Below are positions 1 through 10,125 of a DNA stretch of 64,000 bases, in pieces. The notes under the pieces are model-generated. The model was not told the origin of the DNA. It worked only from the letters and a program-made list of their open reading frames with translations, and searched no databases. Position numbers and translations under genes: made by a program. The stretch's first letter is position 1. Every line of letters begins with the position of its first letter. This DNA is from Oscarella lobularis (Eukaryota > Porifera > Homoscleromorpha > Homosclerophorida > Oscarellidae): the NCBI RefSeq assembly GCF_947507565.1, contig NC_089190.1:558001-622000 (forward strand). The letters run 5' to 3'.

Positions 1-865
1 CTCTGTAATTCATGCAATAGCGGATGAACAAGACATGAGAAAAATGGGACGTCTAATTAGATCTATACCCTTACGTATGTAATGATACTTATAGGGTCTC
101 TATCTTTAATGGGATTCCCGTATTTAACACGATTTTACTCTAAAGATTTAATTTTAGAGCTAGTTTATGATAAATATTATCTGGTTTTGCTTACTGATTG
201 GGGGCCTTTTCAGCTTTATTAACTGCATTTTATTCAATAAGATTAATATATTTAACTTTTATTTCTAATACTAACTCTAAAAAAGAAGTTTTAATGAATG
301 TTCATGAATCTTCTTGAAATATTACACTTCCCCTATTTTTATTAGCTTTAGGAAGCATTTTTGTGGGGTATATAGCCAGAGATGTTGTGGTAGGAACAGT
401 ATTACCTCCTATAAACCAAGTTCAATAAAACTTGTTCCTGTTGTTTTAAGTTTATTAGGAGCTACTTTAGCCTTTTTAGGCTATAATACATTAGGCGGCT
501 TTAAAATGTTCCTTCCTAAAATAAAACCACAAACGGTGGTGAACTTGTTTAATCCTGCAATATACACTTTTTTAAATTCAGCCTGACAATTTAATTATAT
601 AATTAATCATTTCTTGGTTGCAAAAGCATGAAAATTCGGGCATTTAATTTCTTATCGTGTAATAGATAAAGGCTTACTTGAAATAATTGGACCTAGGGGG
701 ATATCTAAATTAATTATAGGTGTTAGCCAAAAAATTAGTAATCTTCAATCTGGTCTAGTCTTTAATTATGCCTTAATTATGTTAGTGTTTACAACCCTAT
801 TTATATCAGGAGGCGAAGTAGGTGGCTTCGCATCACAACAATGGGCATACATTATGTTTAGCTAA
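1..865 (+). pseudogene. nad5: Mitochondrial NADH dehydrogenase subunit 5, 3' part, broken
   Basis: Encodes the C-terminal part of complex I subunit ND5, a proton-pumping membrane protein of mitochondria. The frame starts inside the conserved HA-DEQDMR-MG segment and runs through GFPYLT-FYSKDL, a stretch of hydrophobic helices and the end at TAA 863-865. Several Trp codons are TGA, which fits mitochondrial code 4. The reading frame is broken near base 75 and near base 187, where a T run has four Ts and five would restore frame. A segment between GYIARDV and IKLVPVVLSLLG also looks shortened. The 5' end lies outside the window. Together with the damaged neighbours this suggests a nuclear copy (NUMT) rather than a working gene. 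Confidence 0.85.
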
Positions 866-896
866 AAGGGGGGTACAACTGTACTCTACCCCATAA

Positions 897-969
897 GGGA
901 GTGTGGTGTAAACGGTGAACACGGCTGGTTTAGGCCCAGTTAATGCAGGTTTAAGTCCTGCCAACCCCA
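897..969 (+). tRNA. trnL: Mitochondrial-type tRNA-Leu(UAG)
   Basis: The sequence folds as a cloverleaf. The D stem is GTGT/ACAC. The anticodon stem is GCTGG/CCAGT with loop TTTAGGC, giving anticodon UAG. The T arm is GCAGG/CCTGC with a 7-nt loop. The acceptor pairs at five of seven positions, with two mismatches in the middle, which suggests decay in a nuclear copy. It follows nad5 by about 30 bp. The anticodon assignment is read directly from the loop. Confidence 0.65.
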
Positions 970-979
970 AATGAAAAGG

Positions 980-1501
980 GCTTTTAGAAAAGAAAATCTT
1001 GTCCTATTCATAGTCGATGAAACATTTATTTGTCTGTCTACCATACTTAAATTCTTCCACATTCAGAGTTTAGTTGAGGTGGCCGGCTTAGTGCCTCCAA
1101 CACCATCTTGTGCTTTACAATGTAAGAATAATGTATGATGCTCTACTTATATAGATTTCGCAGAAAACCAGCTATTTCCAAGTTCGATTAGCATTTCACT
1201 GCTAGTCACAGATCATCCGAGATTTTTGCTACAATCACCGGGTCGTTCCTTCACTAACTGGTAAATTAGCTTCAAACTGTCCATGACTAGATCACTTGGT
1301 TTCGGGTTAAATTTGACTGAAATGTTTCGCTCTATTAAAACTTGCTTTCGCTACACCTTCGTTTATCAACTTAAGTTTGCCAAATCTTATTCTCGCGAAC
1401 CCATTATACAAAAGGTACGTGTTTACGCACTGCTTGTAAGTTAACGAATCACTTCATATCCATTTACCTCTAGGGCTTTAGGATATTTACTCTCTTTCAA
1501 C
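980..1501 (-). rRNA. rnl: Mitochondrial large-subunit rRNA, downstream fragment
   Basis: On the minus strand this matches the conserved domain I-II region of bacterial 23S rRNA. It contains counterparts of the segments reading GTGATCTAG-CATGG, GTGACTAGCAGTGAAA and GGAAATAGCTGGTT, in the right order. The reading continues toward lower coordinates until about 980, where similarity fades next to trnL. It is the direct continuation of the rnl piece at 42365-42728: joining the two at the shared octamer GTTGAAAG restores the expected order. The extreme 3' half of the gene is absent, so it is truncated here. Confidence 0.85.
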
Positions 1502-1516
1502 CAACGGCGGCGGAAC
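1494..1516. repeat. hAT target duplication and left terminal inverted repeat
   Basis: The + strand octamer CTTTCAAC (1494-1501) is the last mitochondrial rnl sequence. It is followed by the element end CAACGGCGGCGGAAC (1502-1516). The same octamer and a matching inverted end occur at 42350-42372, with 13 of 15 terminal bases identical. An 8-bp target duplication and a CA-starting terminus are hallmarks of hAT transposons. Confidence 0.85.
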
Positions 1517-1741
1517 GAATTTTTTGTTGAGGGGGCTAAACGGCGCGCAAAAATTTTTTTGACCACGCCCACTCAAGACTGCATTTCCGGCGTTTTCGGC
1601 ATTTCAGCGCTATGTTGGATAAAGCCTCCTATAAATTAGATGTCAGATTGTAAAATACGCTCCTTAGAGAAAAACAGGTAAATTTACTCCTACTGTATAT
1701 ATATTGAGAGATATACGTGCTCACTTAAATAATTTTTATCT

Positions 1742-3241
1742 TTAAAAATTGCCGAAAAACTCCCTTCTCCTTTCATTCCTTTCGCAAAAATCTTTGGCAA
1801 CTTGAGCTAAATCTACAGTGTCTGTTACGTGCTTATGGATGTGTAAAATAGCTGCATTATTAAGTCTTTTTTGAGTCATAGTTGTTCTAAGGTAAGTTTT
1901 GAGACGACGCAAAGAAGAAAAAGATCTTTCAGCTGTAGCAGTACTCACTGGTGCAGTTAGAAATATTCTTAGTAGCTTGTCAACTTCCGAGAGCATTATT
2001 TTAGCAAATGAGCACTTATCAAACATCGAAGATATCCAGCTTATAGTTATGTTATCTGAAATTTCAGATCGTTTTTGCCTTGTTTGCGCCAAAGCTGTTC
2101 GAACGAAGTCTGGCATTGTTGAAAGTTGAACAAGCAAGCGGTCGAAATCGATTTCTTCTCTGTACGTTTCTCTTAGAGCGGGCGAAAGGCGCGGAGATTG
2201 CTGCGATTCTGCGCAGGAAGACACTAGGGTGTTCTCAATCTCGGCAAGAAGTTTGAAAGAAGGCTGCTCAAACCTTCGCTCCAACTCGTTAATGAGCAAA
2301 TCCAAAACTTCGAAGTACGCCTGACGATAAAACGTTTTTGGGTCCGGTGGTACATAAGAGTCACTTCCACTGTCGTACCTGCGTGGTCGCTGTCTCTGCC
2401 TTGGCAAACAAGGAGGTTCCGTAAGACTTTCACATTCAGTAATAACATCACGGTAAAAGGTTTCAAAATATTCGTCTGAGCGACGTCGCTGAAGATACAT
2501 CTTGGTTGCATTTACTCCATCTAGAGAGTCTGAAATGTTAGTTTTCTTTTTCTGTAGCAAAACAGATAGCTCTTCAGTGCGGCCAAATATTAGCTCAGAA
2601 AGTTTGAGTCCAAAGAAAACAAAGAATTTGCCCATGAAAACTAAAAGACTAGAAGCGTTGCTGCTTGTAATGCTTCTAGGCATATCAGCATTTTCTTCTA
2701 AGCTTCTACCAATTACGTCGTAATTCTGCAGAACAGCTTGAATTGCCTTTGTGCGCACTGTCCATCTGGTTGGACAAAGCGGTTTAAGTGAACTTGTACC
2801 TGGCGCCATTTCGTCTTTGATCTTCGAAAAAGCTGCTAGTCTCTTTGGAGACGCTCGAATATGCGTGGCCAAATCTGAAACTAATTGCAGTGAATCTCTA
2901 ACACATCGGCATTCTTTTCCAACATCTTGCAGGCACAAATTTAAAGAATGAGCCATACAGTGAACATACAAGGCACGAGGATTGTCTCGTTGAAAAACAG
3001 CAGCAACACCATTAAGCCTTTCACTCATGTTCGCAGCTCCATCAAAGGCTACCCCACGACACAGCGGCAAAGGAAGAGCGCACCGTACAAGAACATCCTT
3101 TATTGCTTTGGATAATGTCTTAGCGTCTGTTATATCAACTTGCATAAAGCCAATAAAGTCTTCGTGAACCTGGTACTCTCTGTCTATCCAGCGAATGGAA
3201 ATGCTCAATTGTTCCTTTCCGCTGGAGTTCCGCGTGTCCAA
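1742..3241 (-). pseudogene. hAT transposase, C-terminal half
   Basis: About 499 residues of an RNase H-like hAT transposase of the ZMYM1/DUF4371 kind. Visible blocks are the catalytic-core segment around CRGVAFDGAANMS, then RALYVHCMAHSLNL, and near the C-terminus the dimerisation-type segment TATAERSFSSLRRLKTYLR. The reading frame is open throughout. It starts abruptly at TRNSSGKEQLSISIRWID, in the middle of the family, and ends with a stop 240 bp from the left element end. The missing N-terminal half is found at 41301-42153, ending in WYSLIADE, exactly the residues that precede this start in family members. The gene is split, so it cannot encode a transposase unless the 38-kb insert is removed. 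Confidence 0.9.
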
Positions 3242-4040
3242 TAGTACCTTCCTCTGCTCTTCTTGGTGGGTTGGGTTCCCGCTCGCGTTTTCTTATTATA
3301 TGAGCGCTAAAATCGAATATTATTCTCCTAACGAACTTTATTTCTATAGTTGTCTAAAGAGAAACTATAGACTAAGTGCGTGCAAAAATGTTCAACTGTG
3401 TCAAGTTTTACTGTCTTACTATCTATCAACAACGAAACGACAATAAGCACACAGGGAGGGGGAAAAATCGCTTAATCTATTTTGTAGGATTTCCGAGAGA
3501 AGCAAGAAGCTATCTTTTCGCGGCACTACCTACCTTGCCCCGTCGCTTCGACACTTTTCCGCCCATCCGTCTGTCCCTCACCGGCACGACGAACGTCTTC
3601 AATCCGGCGGCGGCGGCGGCGGAAGCCTGCGAAGAGGCGGGACCGTGTTGAGCCATGTCATCCACCGTAAACGTTGGATTCGTTGCACTGAGATCGGTGT
3701 GCTGCCTCAGTCCTGCCGTCCGACTTGGCCGCTGTTGAGCGTCGGTCAATTGAGACACGTTTTGCTGAGTGCACGTGGGATTCGACCGGAATGCACGAGT
3801 GCTTCCCTGCTGCAATCGCCTATCCCTATCGAGACAACAATTTTTGAACATTTTTTCTTTCATTTCACGATTCTCAGTCGCATTGCCGAGAGTTTTTCGA
3901 GATCTTGAATGGACGACTTGTACTTGAGCGAGAGCTCGACGGACGACGACGAAGAAGATGTCGCGGAGAGACGTCAGGTAGAGAACTTGAAACGAATCGA
4001 AGCGGGCGAATACGTCAAAGCTTGACTCATTAGAAACATA
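3242..4040. other. Left flank of the 38-kb insert, no recognised gene
   Basis: No known family was recognised. An open frame on the minus strand (4043-3510, 177 codons) has a low-complexity alanine run near ASSQASAAAAAG and a basic C-terminus. It could be the end of a real but unfamiliar gene or chance. On the + strand, 3910-4023 reads a short acidic peptide beginning MDDLYLSESSTDDDEEDV. No splice signals or neighbours settle the question. Confidence 0.3.
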
Positions 4041-4129
4041 CAACTATTTGCCGAGCAGGGTCTCGTGGAGCACAGTCCGTTACATGCTGGGAGAAGTTCA
4101 CTACGGTGGTCGAGTTACGGACGACATGG
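4041..4129 (+). pseudogene. Duplicated axonemal dynein heavy-chain exon fragment
   Basis: Bases 4041-4129 are nearly identical to the reverse complement of 40833-40923, a dynein heavy-chain exon encoding [20 protein letters not shown]. The copy lacks two bases (GGTCTCG for GGTGTCTCG), which breaks the frame. It includes the last bases of the upstream intron, CAACTATTTGCCGAGCAG, so it was copied as DNA and not through spliced RNA. Similarity stops sharply after GACATGG, where cadherin-like sequence starts. The two copies are in inverted orientation, one near each end of the 38-kb insert. Confidence 0.85.
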
Positions 4130-4420
4130 GCTTTGTCATCCAGGGAGCGAATCTCATGACGTCACCCAACGCCAATTTAGACTACAAGCGTCAATCTCAG
4201 TACACTATTGTCGTTCGGTCAACCGATTCCGGGTCTCTGTTCGTTGAAAGAAAATTGACAGTCTACGTGAAAGACGTCAACGAAGTTCCTAGTGCCGTCC
4301 CTGAAAGGAAACGACGTTCTGGAGAACAGCCCTAAGGGCACGGTTGTCGGTGTTGTTCGTGGAACGGATCCGGACAGCGGTCAAAAGTTGACATTCATCC
4401 TCGTTGATGCGGTCCTCATG
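4130..4420 (+). pseudogene. Cadherin-like repeat fragment
   Basis: The frame begins FVIQGANLMTSPNANLDYKR and continues through Y-IVV-STDSGSLF to KLTVYVKDVNE, the classic end of a cadherin extracellular repeat with its calcium-binding DxNE motif. After a one-base frame change at about 4290 the next repeat starts with NDVLENSPKGTVVGVV and TDPDSGQKLTF. Such repeats mediate calcium-dependent adhesion outside the cell. Only about 1.5 repeats remain, joined directly to a dynein exon copy, with no start, membrane segment or stop of its own, so this is a gene fragment. Confidence 0.75.
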
Positions 4421-4917
4421 ACGTCACGTGCCATCCATTGCAGCTCGTATTCCAGTTGGACACTCAATTGACTCAAAGTACTTCATCCTAAAGAAAAGGC
4501 GTTTGGTTTTTTTTTCTGTTGCAGTTTTCTCGTAAAGAAATGGGACATACTGACGAGGCAGATGAAGAGCTTTCCGATGTCGCCATTCACCTCCGGGCCC
4601 CGAGGTGACTAAATAAAACCGGCCCAACTCGAGCCAGAGAGGTTGAACGCGGCGAAAACGCAGGGGATTCAATCCCCTACTCCAGTGGCATGAGTGATAA
4701 ACTGCCACCCCACTTGGGCAAGACGCGGTGGGTTACAATCGCGGTCCACCTGTGCCTTGGTATATAAAGGCACCCCCGGGACAGATGGGTCACTGTCTCC
4801 CCGAAAGAGGGCCTGGGTGAAGGGCCCTTCACCTGAAGACGCCGGGAGGACGTTAGTTTTCTTTTTGGGCTACTTCCGGGTTACTTCTGGGTTTAATATT
4901 TATATTTATGGTATGAA
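4421..4917. other. No gene recognised; GC-rich stretch with a TATA-like motif
   Basis: No coding match was seen. The motif TATATAAAGG sits near 4762 in a GC-rich context, followed by CACCCCCGGGACAGATGGGT. It could be a promoter or part of an old retroelement. Nothing downstream on the + strand supports a gene. Confidence 0.25.
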
Positions 4918-7900
4918 TTACAGCATTGCACCCGGCAGTCCAGGTGACGTACAAACAAAACGATAAGGACAAACATTGAGTTTGTAATAGGCGCCCTTCT
5001 TCTGCATCAGATCGGCGTGCGTTCCCCGTTCGACGATGCGGCCATTTTCTATCACGACGATTTTATTTGCTCCTTGAATCGTCGACAAGCGATGAGCAAT
5101 CACTGCTCGTGCGGCCTTCACGCGCCCGATCCAACGCCTCTTGAACGATCTGCAAAAGAGAAAATCCCGGAAAATTTAATATTCAATAAGAGAAACGCGT
5201 TTCAAGATAACCTTTTCGCTTTCTGTGTCGAGAGCCGACGTCGCCTCGTCGAGTAAAAGAACCCTCGGATTTCTCACGAGAGCTCGTGCAATGGCTATTC
5301 TCTGTTTCTGACCGCCAGATAGTTGCGTACCCTTGTCGCCTGCTCCTGTATCGTATCCCTAGAAAAATATGAAGTGACCATGGCAAAGTACGCTGAGGGT
5401 TTCTGACTTTTGGAAGGCTTTCGATAAATTTATGAATGTTTGCATTTTTTGCCGCCGTCTCGATCTCCTCAGACAAAACGTCGCGAAAATTGTCTCCGTA
5501 CGTGATATTGTCTCGAATGCTACAGTCGAAGAGTGGGTTCTTGACTGACGAGACCCAAATGATGACGAAAATGCTTCAAATTCCATTCACGAATGTCCTT
5601 ACCATCAGCAAACTGAAGACCATGGTATATATAGACTTCATAACATAGAGAAGATTTAGCATACCACAGCTCCTTCCTTTGGATCGTAGAATCTCTCTAG
5701 AAGTTGAACACACGTGCTTTTTCCGCAACCGCTCGCTCCAACTAAGGCCACCGTTTCTCCTGGTTTCACCGTCAAAGTCAAATCTTCTAAAACAGGCGCG
5801 TCCGGTCGAGTTGGATAACAAAATTTGACGTTTTCGAAGCTAATATCAATATCACCGCTGAAGTCGTCCTACAAAAATTTTAATCAACGGTCACCGCTTT
5901 CTGATTGAATTGCATATATAATATACCCGCTTTTCTCCTTGGCACGATGAACTGTCGATTGACGGCACCAGGTCAATCGTTCGAAAAACTCGCTTCGTCG
6001 CCACGCGCGACTTGGAATAATCGGGCGCCAAAGACATCGCCTCTCCCATCATGGAAAAGGCTCCAAAGATAATTGCGCCAAAAACACTAAGCTAGAGAAC
6101 GTACAGGTAAACTACCATCACACACTGATATATCATCTCTTACATAAAGACGGCCTCGTAATCGTAACCTTGGTGAGCAACTTGCCACGCGCCGAAACGA
6201 AATGCTGCAGCGTAGGAAAAAAAACAGAAAGCCCTGGGAAAAAGCAAAAGTGAGGCCTTGAACGTGCGCCTTGCGAATTGCTGATTTGTAGGGCGGCTCG
6301 AGGCATTCGTGATACTTTCGAATGAAGACGTCTTCCCTCGTCAGCTGCGCAACCGTTTGAATGTTGTCGATACTTTCGACGACCACTTGACCGGCGTTCT
6401 CCATCTGAGCGGCGTTCGAGTGCGCGTGACCGGCAAGTGCTTTCGTCTATGACGAGAAACGGTATGACGGCAAGTGTGGCAAGCGTCATTTGCCAATTGT
6501 AGACGAAAGCGATGGTGACACCGGCAAGAAGAGTGGCAATCATTTGAACGATCGTACCAATGCGCGTCCCAAAGCCCTGAAAAAAACTCACCTCTTTTCA
6601 ATTCCTTACAGTTGCTCTTTTCGATGCTTACGGCTTTGACTTCGGCGGCGTCGCGAGCGAGTCGGGTCGTGAGAACGCCCGTCGAGTGATGCCGATCGTC
6701 GAAGTAGGCGATCTCTTGACGCAGCGTCGCGCGGAACATGAGACCTCGTAGACGCGTCGTCAACGCTTCGCCGGCATGCCCGTAGAAGAAGGTCTTGCAA
6801 AATTCGAATATCCCCGAGCCGACGCCAATGTAGATGAAGACGGGCGCCCAAATGACGACTTGACGTTGCATCTCTTCGCAGTCTTCACTGAACACCTATA
6901 GAAATAGAAGGTCAATTGAAATCTTGATCGTATCGAACGATTTCGCGCTCACTCTCATCATTCGGGCGAAGATGACGGCAAATGCGGGCATCACGGCTCT
7001 GGCGCCCACTGCGCCGATCGTTCCCATTAGAAGGTGAAACCATTCCGGCGAGCTCAGTCTGGCGATACGGACTAGCGACGGTGGCGGAGTATCCTCCACG
7101 TTTTCGGTATCCTCTTCCTCTTTCGTCTCTTTCTTATCTGAAGTACCCTCCTGCAAAAGGGGTAGTTCCACTCAAAGAATAGAGTAGACTTTTGCCTTTG
7201 ATTCTTACAGCTTTTGAGTCTTGGCGACTCGCTGACTTTTTTGATACTTGACGCTGTACAGAGTGTTGACGAGTCACATTTTAAATCTCTACAAAAAAAT
7301 GATGTAGTGTCTAAAATAACTAAGCAACCGGACTTGCCTTTCTTAGTTTCAGTCTCGTCAGGCCCGCCACCGACAACACTCTAAGAATCAATCTACGAAG
7401 TGACCATAACTTAGGCTAGATGGTCTAACCTGATTCATGACTAGATCGTGATAGACGTCCCCTCGTTTCATCAATTCGTCGTGACTTCCTTGCTCCACAA
7501 TTCGCCCCGAAACGATTGCCGTGATACAGTCAGCGTTCTTCACAGTGGACAGTCGATGAGCAATGACGACAGTAGTTCGACCTTCTCTAGCCTAAAACAT
7601 AGCCCAAGTCCCGGGGTGAAAACCCGGTCGAGCGTTGACTTATTATACCTTATCAAGAGCGTCCTGAACCGACTTCTCGCTCTGAGTGTCCAACGCCGAC
7701 GTGGCTTCGTCCAGGAGAAGTATCTTGGGATTTCGCACCAAGGCTCGTGCAATGGCAACGCGCTGTTTTTGCCCGCCGGACAAGTGGGCTCCACTCTCCC
7801 CAACCAACGTATTGTATTGCTAGAAAACGGCGCACTGTAGAGGAAATTCGTGCGCCGCCGCGTGCATGGGGGGACTCACTTCAGGCAATTTTGTTATAAA

Positions 7901-9571
7901 GTCGTGAGCATTCGCCGCGATGGCTGCGACGCGAATTTTGTCCGTCGGTGACCCCTTCGCGACCGTAGCGTATATTCTCGGCAATCGTTGTCGCAAACAG
8001 AACGGGCTCTTGACTCACAACGCCTATGTGCTGCCTCAGCCAACGGACATTCAATCGATGAACGTCGTGACCGTCAAGTAGGACCTTCACGCGAGGAAAA
8101 AGTCAGGATTTTAGTCGACTGCCCCTTCCAATCCTCACATCTTACCGTGCCGCTTGCGGGATCGAAGAATCTTTGAATGAGCTGAACGGTTGTACTTTTC
8201 CGCATCCGCTCGGACCCACAAGAGCCATGGTACGTCCACTGGTGATTTTCAAGTCGATACCGTGAAGCACCTAGGAATTATATCAAACGGACTCTCCTCT
8301 CCCTTTCCCCATTTGTCTCGCCTCAACGTCTGGTCTAGAAGGATAAGAAAAGTCAACGTTTCGAAATTCGACGTTGCCCTTCACCGTCTCCTCGCTCGGC
8401 TTATCGCCTTCGTCAGACATAGGATCAATCAACGATTGCTACGCGAGGAGAGAAAAGAGCCTATCAATTTACACTTGGCCATCCTACACTGTCCTCGATT
8501 TCAAACACTCGAACAGCAGCCGCTCGCGCCGTACTCACTGCCTCCCAGTTGGGACCGGCGTAGCCGAGAGAAAAGGCTCCAAATGACATCGCAAATATCG
8601 CCTGGTCAGAAGACTACATGAAGAAACGCGACAGATATTCCGCTTTGGGTCTCACTGTCAAGACGTTGCCACCCGTGGTCAATTCTTCATATACAAGAAA
8701 TCCGGCGAACCTTCAACAACAACAACATCCTCATTTCTCTTTTGGCTGACATACCAAAACGCGAATCCAAATGCCGCAAAAACGATAATGTATAATGAAA
8801 AGACGGCCAGGCCACGACTCAGCGCTTTCTTGTTTCCCAGACGACGAGCCTTTTCAATTTCGGTTTGGTATCTAAAATAATAGTACGCGTAATAGGAACA
8901 GCGTTTCTCCCCTGCATCAATTATTTGACCTGCTCATTTCCTTCTCCTCGCCGCTAAACGCGACGACAGTTCGAATGCAAGAAATGACCTCTTCGGCTAC
9001 GCTTCCCGCTGTGGCGTAGGCGTCCTGTTCTTTATTCGTGAAAGAGGTGATAAGCTGAAAAAGAGACCCGTTCAATATAAATTCAAAAGTGTTTTTCAAT
9101 CTCTTTCGCTTCAATCACTCCCAAAATTGCAAGTATGGGAGTTAATCCCAAGATGAAAAGAGAGAGACGCCATTCAGCAATAAAACCAATAATAAGTCCG
9201 CCCAGAAACACGGTCACCCACATGACAAACGAACCAATCTTATCTCCATTGCCTCGACTAACTTTGTCGAGATCACTAAAAAAGGAAAAATTAAGCGAAT
9301 TCTCGGGGGTGAAAAAAAAACGTGCTCTCACTCAGCCAATTGCGTGGCCAGCTGCCCGATATCGTTCGTCTGGAAACACGCCATCTCCTGTCGCATGATC
9401 ACGCGAAAGAGGGCTTCGCGCATGCGACGCGTTCGGCGGCGATGAGAGTTTGCGTAGGAGCTTGAGACGAACTTGAAGCTGCCATGACAAAAAAATGTAG
9501 ATTGCACCCATGCCTGCCAAAAAATAATTAATCAATACACACATACAACGGTCAGTGATTACTTTCTTCAT
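4918..9571 (-). CDS. ABCB/P-glycoprotein-type full ABC transporter, N-terminus missing
   Basis: About 19 exons encode a two-half ABC exporter of the MDR/ABCB1 group, an ATP-driven plasma-membrane pump. Order on the minus strand: TM2 region and the coupling segment [12 protein letters not shown] (9.5-9.3 kb); helices to [16 protein letters not shown]1 with Walker A GPSGCGK (about 8.2 kb), Q-loop [20 protein letters not shown], signature LSGGQKQR and [12 protein letters not shown] (7.7 kb), H-loop IAHRLSTV; an acidic linker with [18 protein letters not shown]2; NBD2 with Walker [10 protein letters not shown] (5.75 kb), [20 protein letters not shown] and [11 protein letters not shown], ending at 4918. 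TM1 and the true start were not found. Frameshifts occur near 8195, 7960, 6460, 6220, 5530 and 5120, several in homopolymers, so the gene is either decaying or affected by sequencing error. Confidence 0.88.
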
Positions 9572-10125
9572 TGCCTTTGAGTCTACAGTGTAGCAGACCA
9601 GAAAATAAATTAATTAGATTATAACAAGAACTACATCTCTTACCTGACTAAAAGGAATGCAATTATTTTCTAACTTTTCCTTGCGTTTCTGTCTCCTTTG
9701 GAAGGTCGAGCTTCTTCAGTCCGCACACAGCAAAAATTTGACGTCATCCATTGTCTTCTTATTTCGTCGCTGTCCTTAAGGAAAAAATAGAGAGAAAAAG
9801 CTGAAAACATTTCATGATTTATCATGACTTATCTGAAGATCCATGGATGAAGAAATTCCTAATCAAAGAAAAATTATTTAAATATATAACTTCTTCTATC
9901 TCGTTCTACGCTCTTCAAGCGAGCCTCGCTTTACTTCGATCGCCTCCCAGACGTACGTATTAAAGGGAAAAACTCGTTAGAAAAACCTAAGATGGCGCAA
10001 ACGAGCCACAAACAAACGGAAACGATTACGGGTACGACGGACTCCATCGATCGACGCGAGAAGAACTACAAAAATAGAGAAAATTCACCTGCATCTCTTC
10101 CCGTTGCATCCAGCGCAGAAAGACT
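9572..10125. other. Upstream of ABCB, no exon recognised
   Basis: The missing first exons of the ABC transporter would be expected here on the minus strand. A short minus-strand stretch at 9750-9660 could be a leader exon, but no transmembrane segment was recognised. The stretch ends where the inverted-repeat element begins at about 10126. Confidence 0.3.

Noticed and set aside
4755-4775. Promoter at the TATATAAAGG motif
   Set aside because: No gene with a start follows on the + strand, and the ABC transporter lies on the opposite strand with its 3' end here. One motif is not enough.
6133-6591. Separate small genes within the ABC transporter region
   Set aside because: Frames are exons of the same transporter read past splice sites or after a frameshift; their conserved segments align in order with ABCB proteins.
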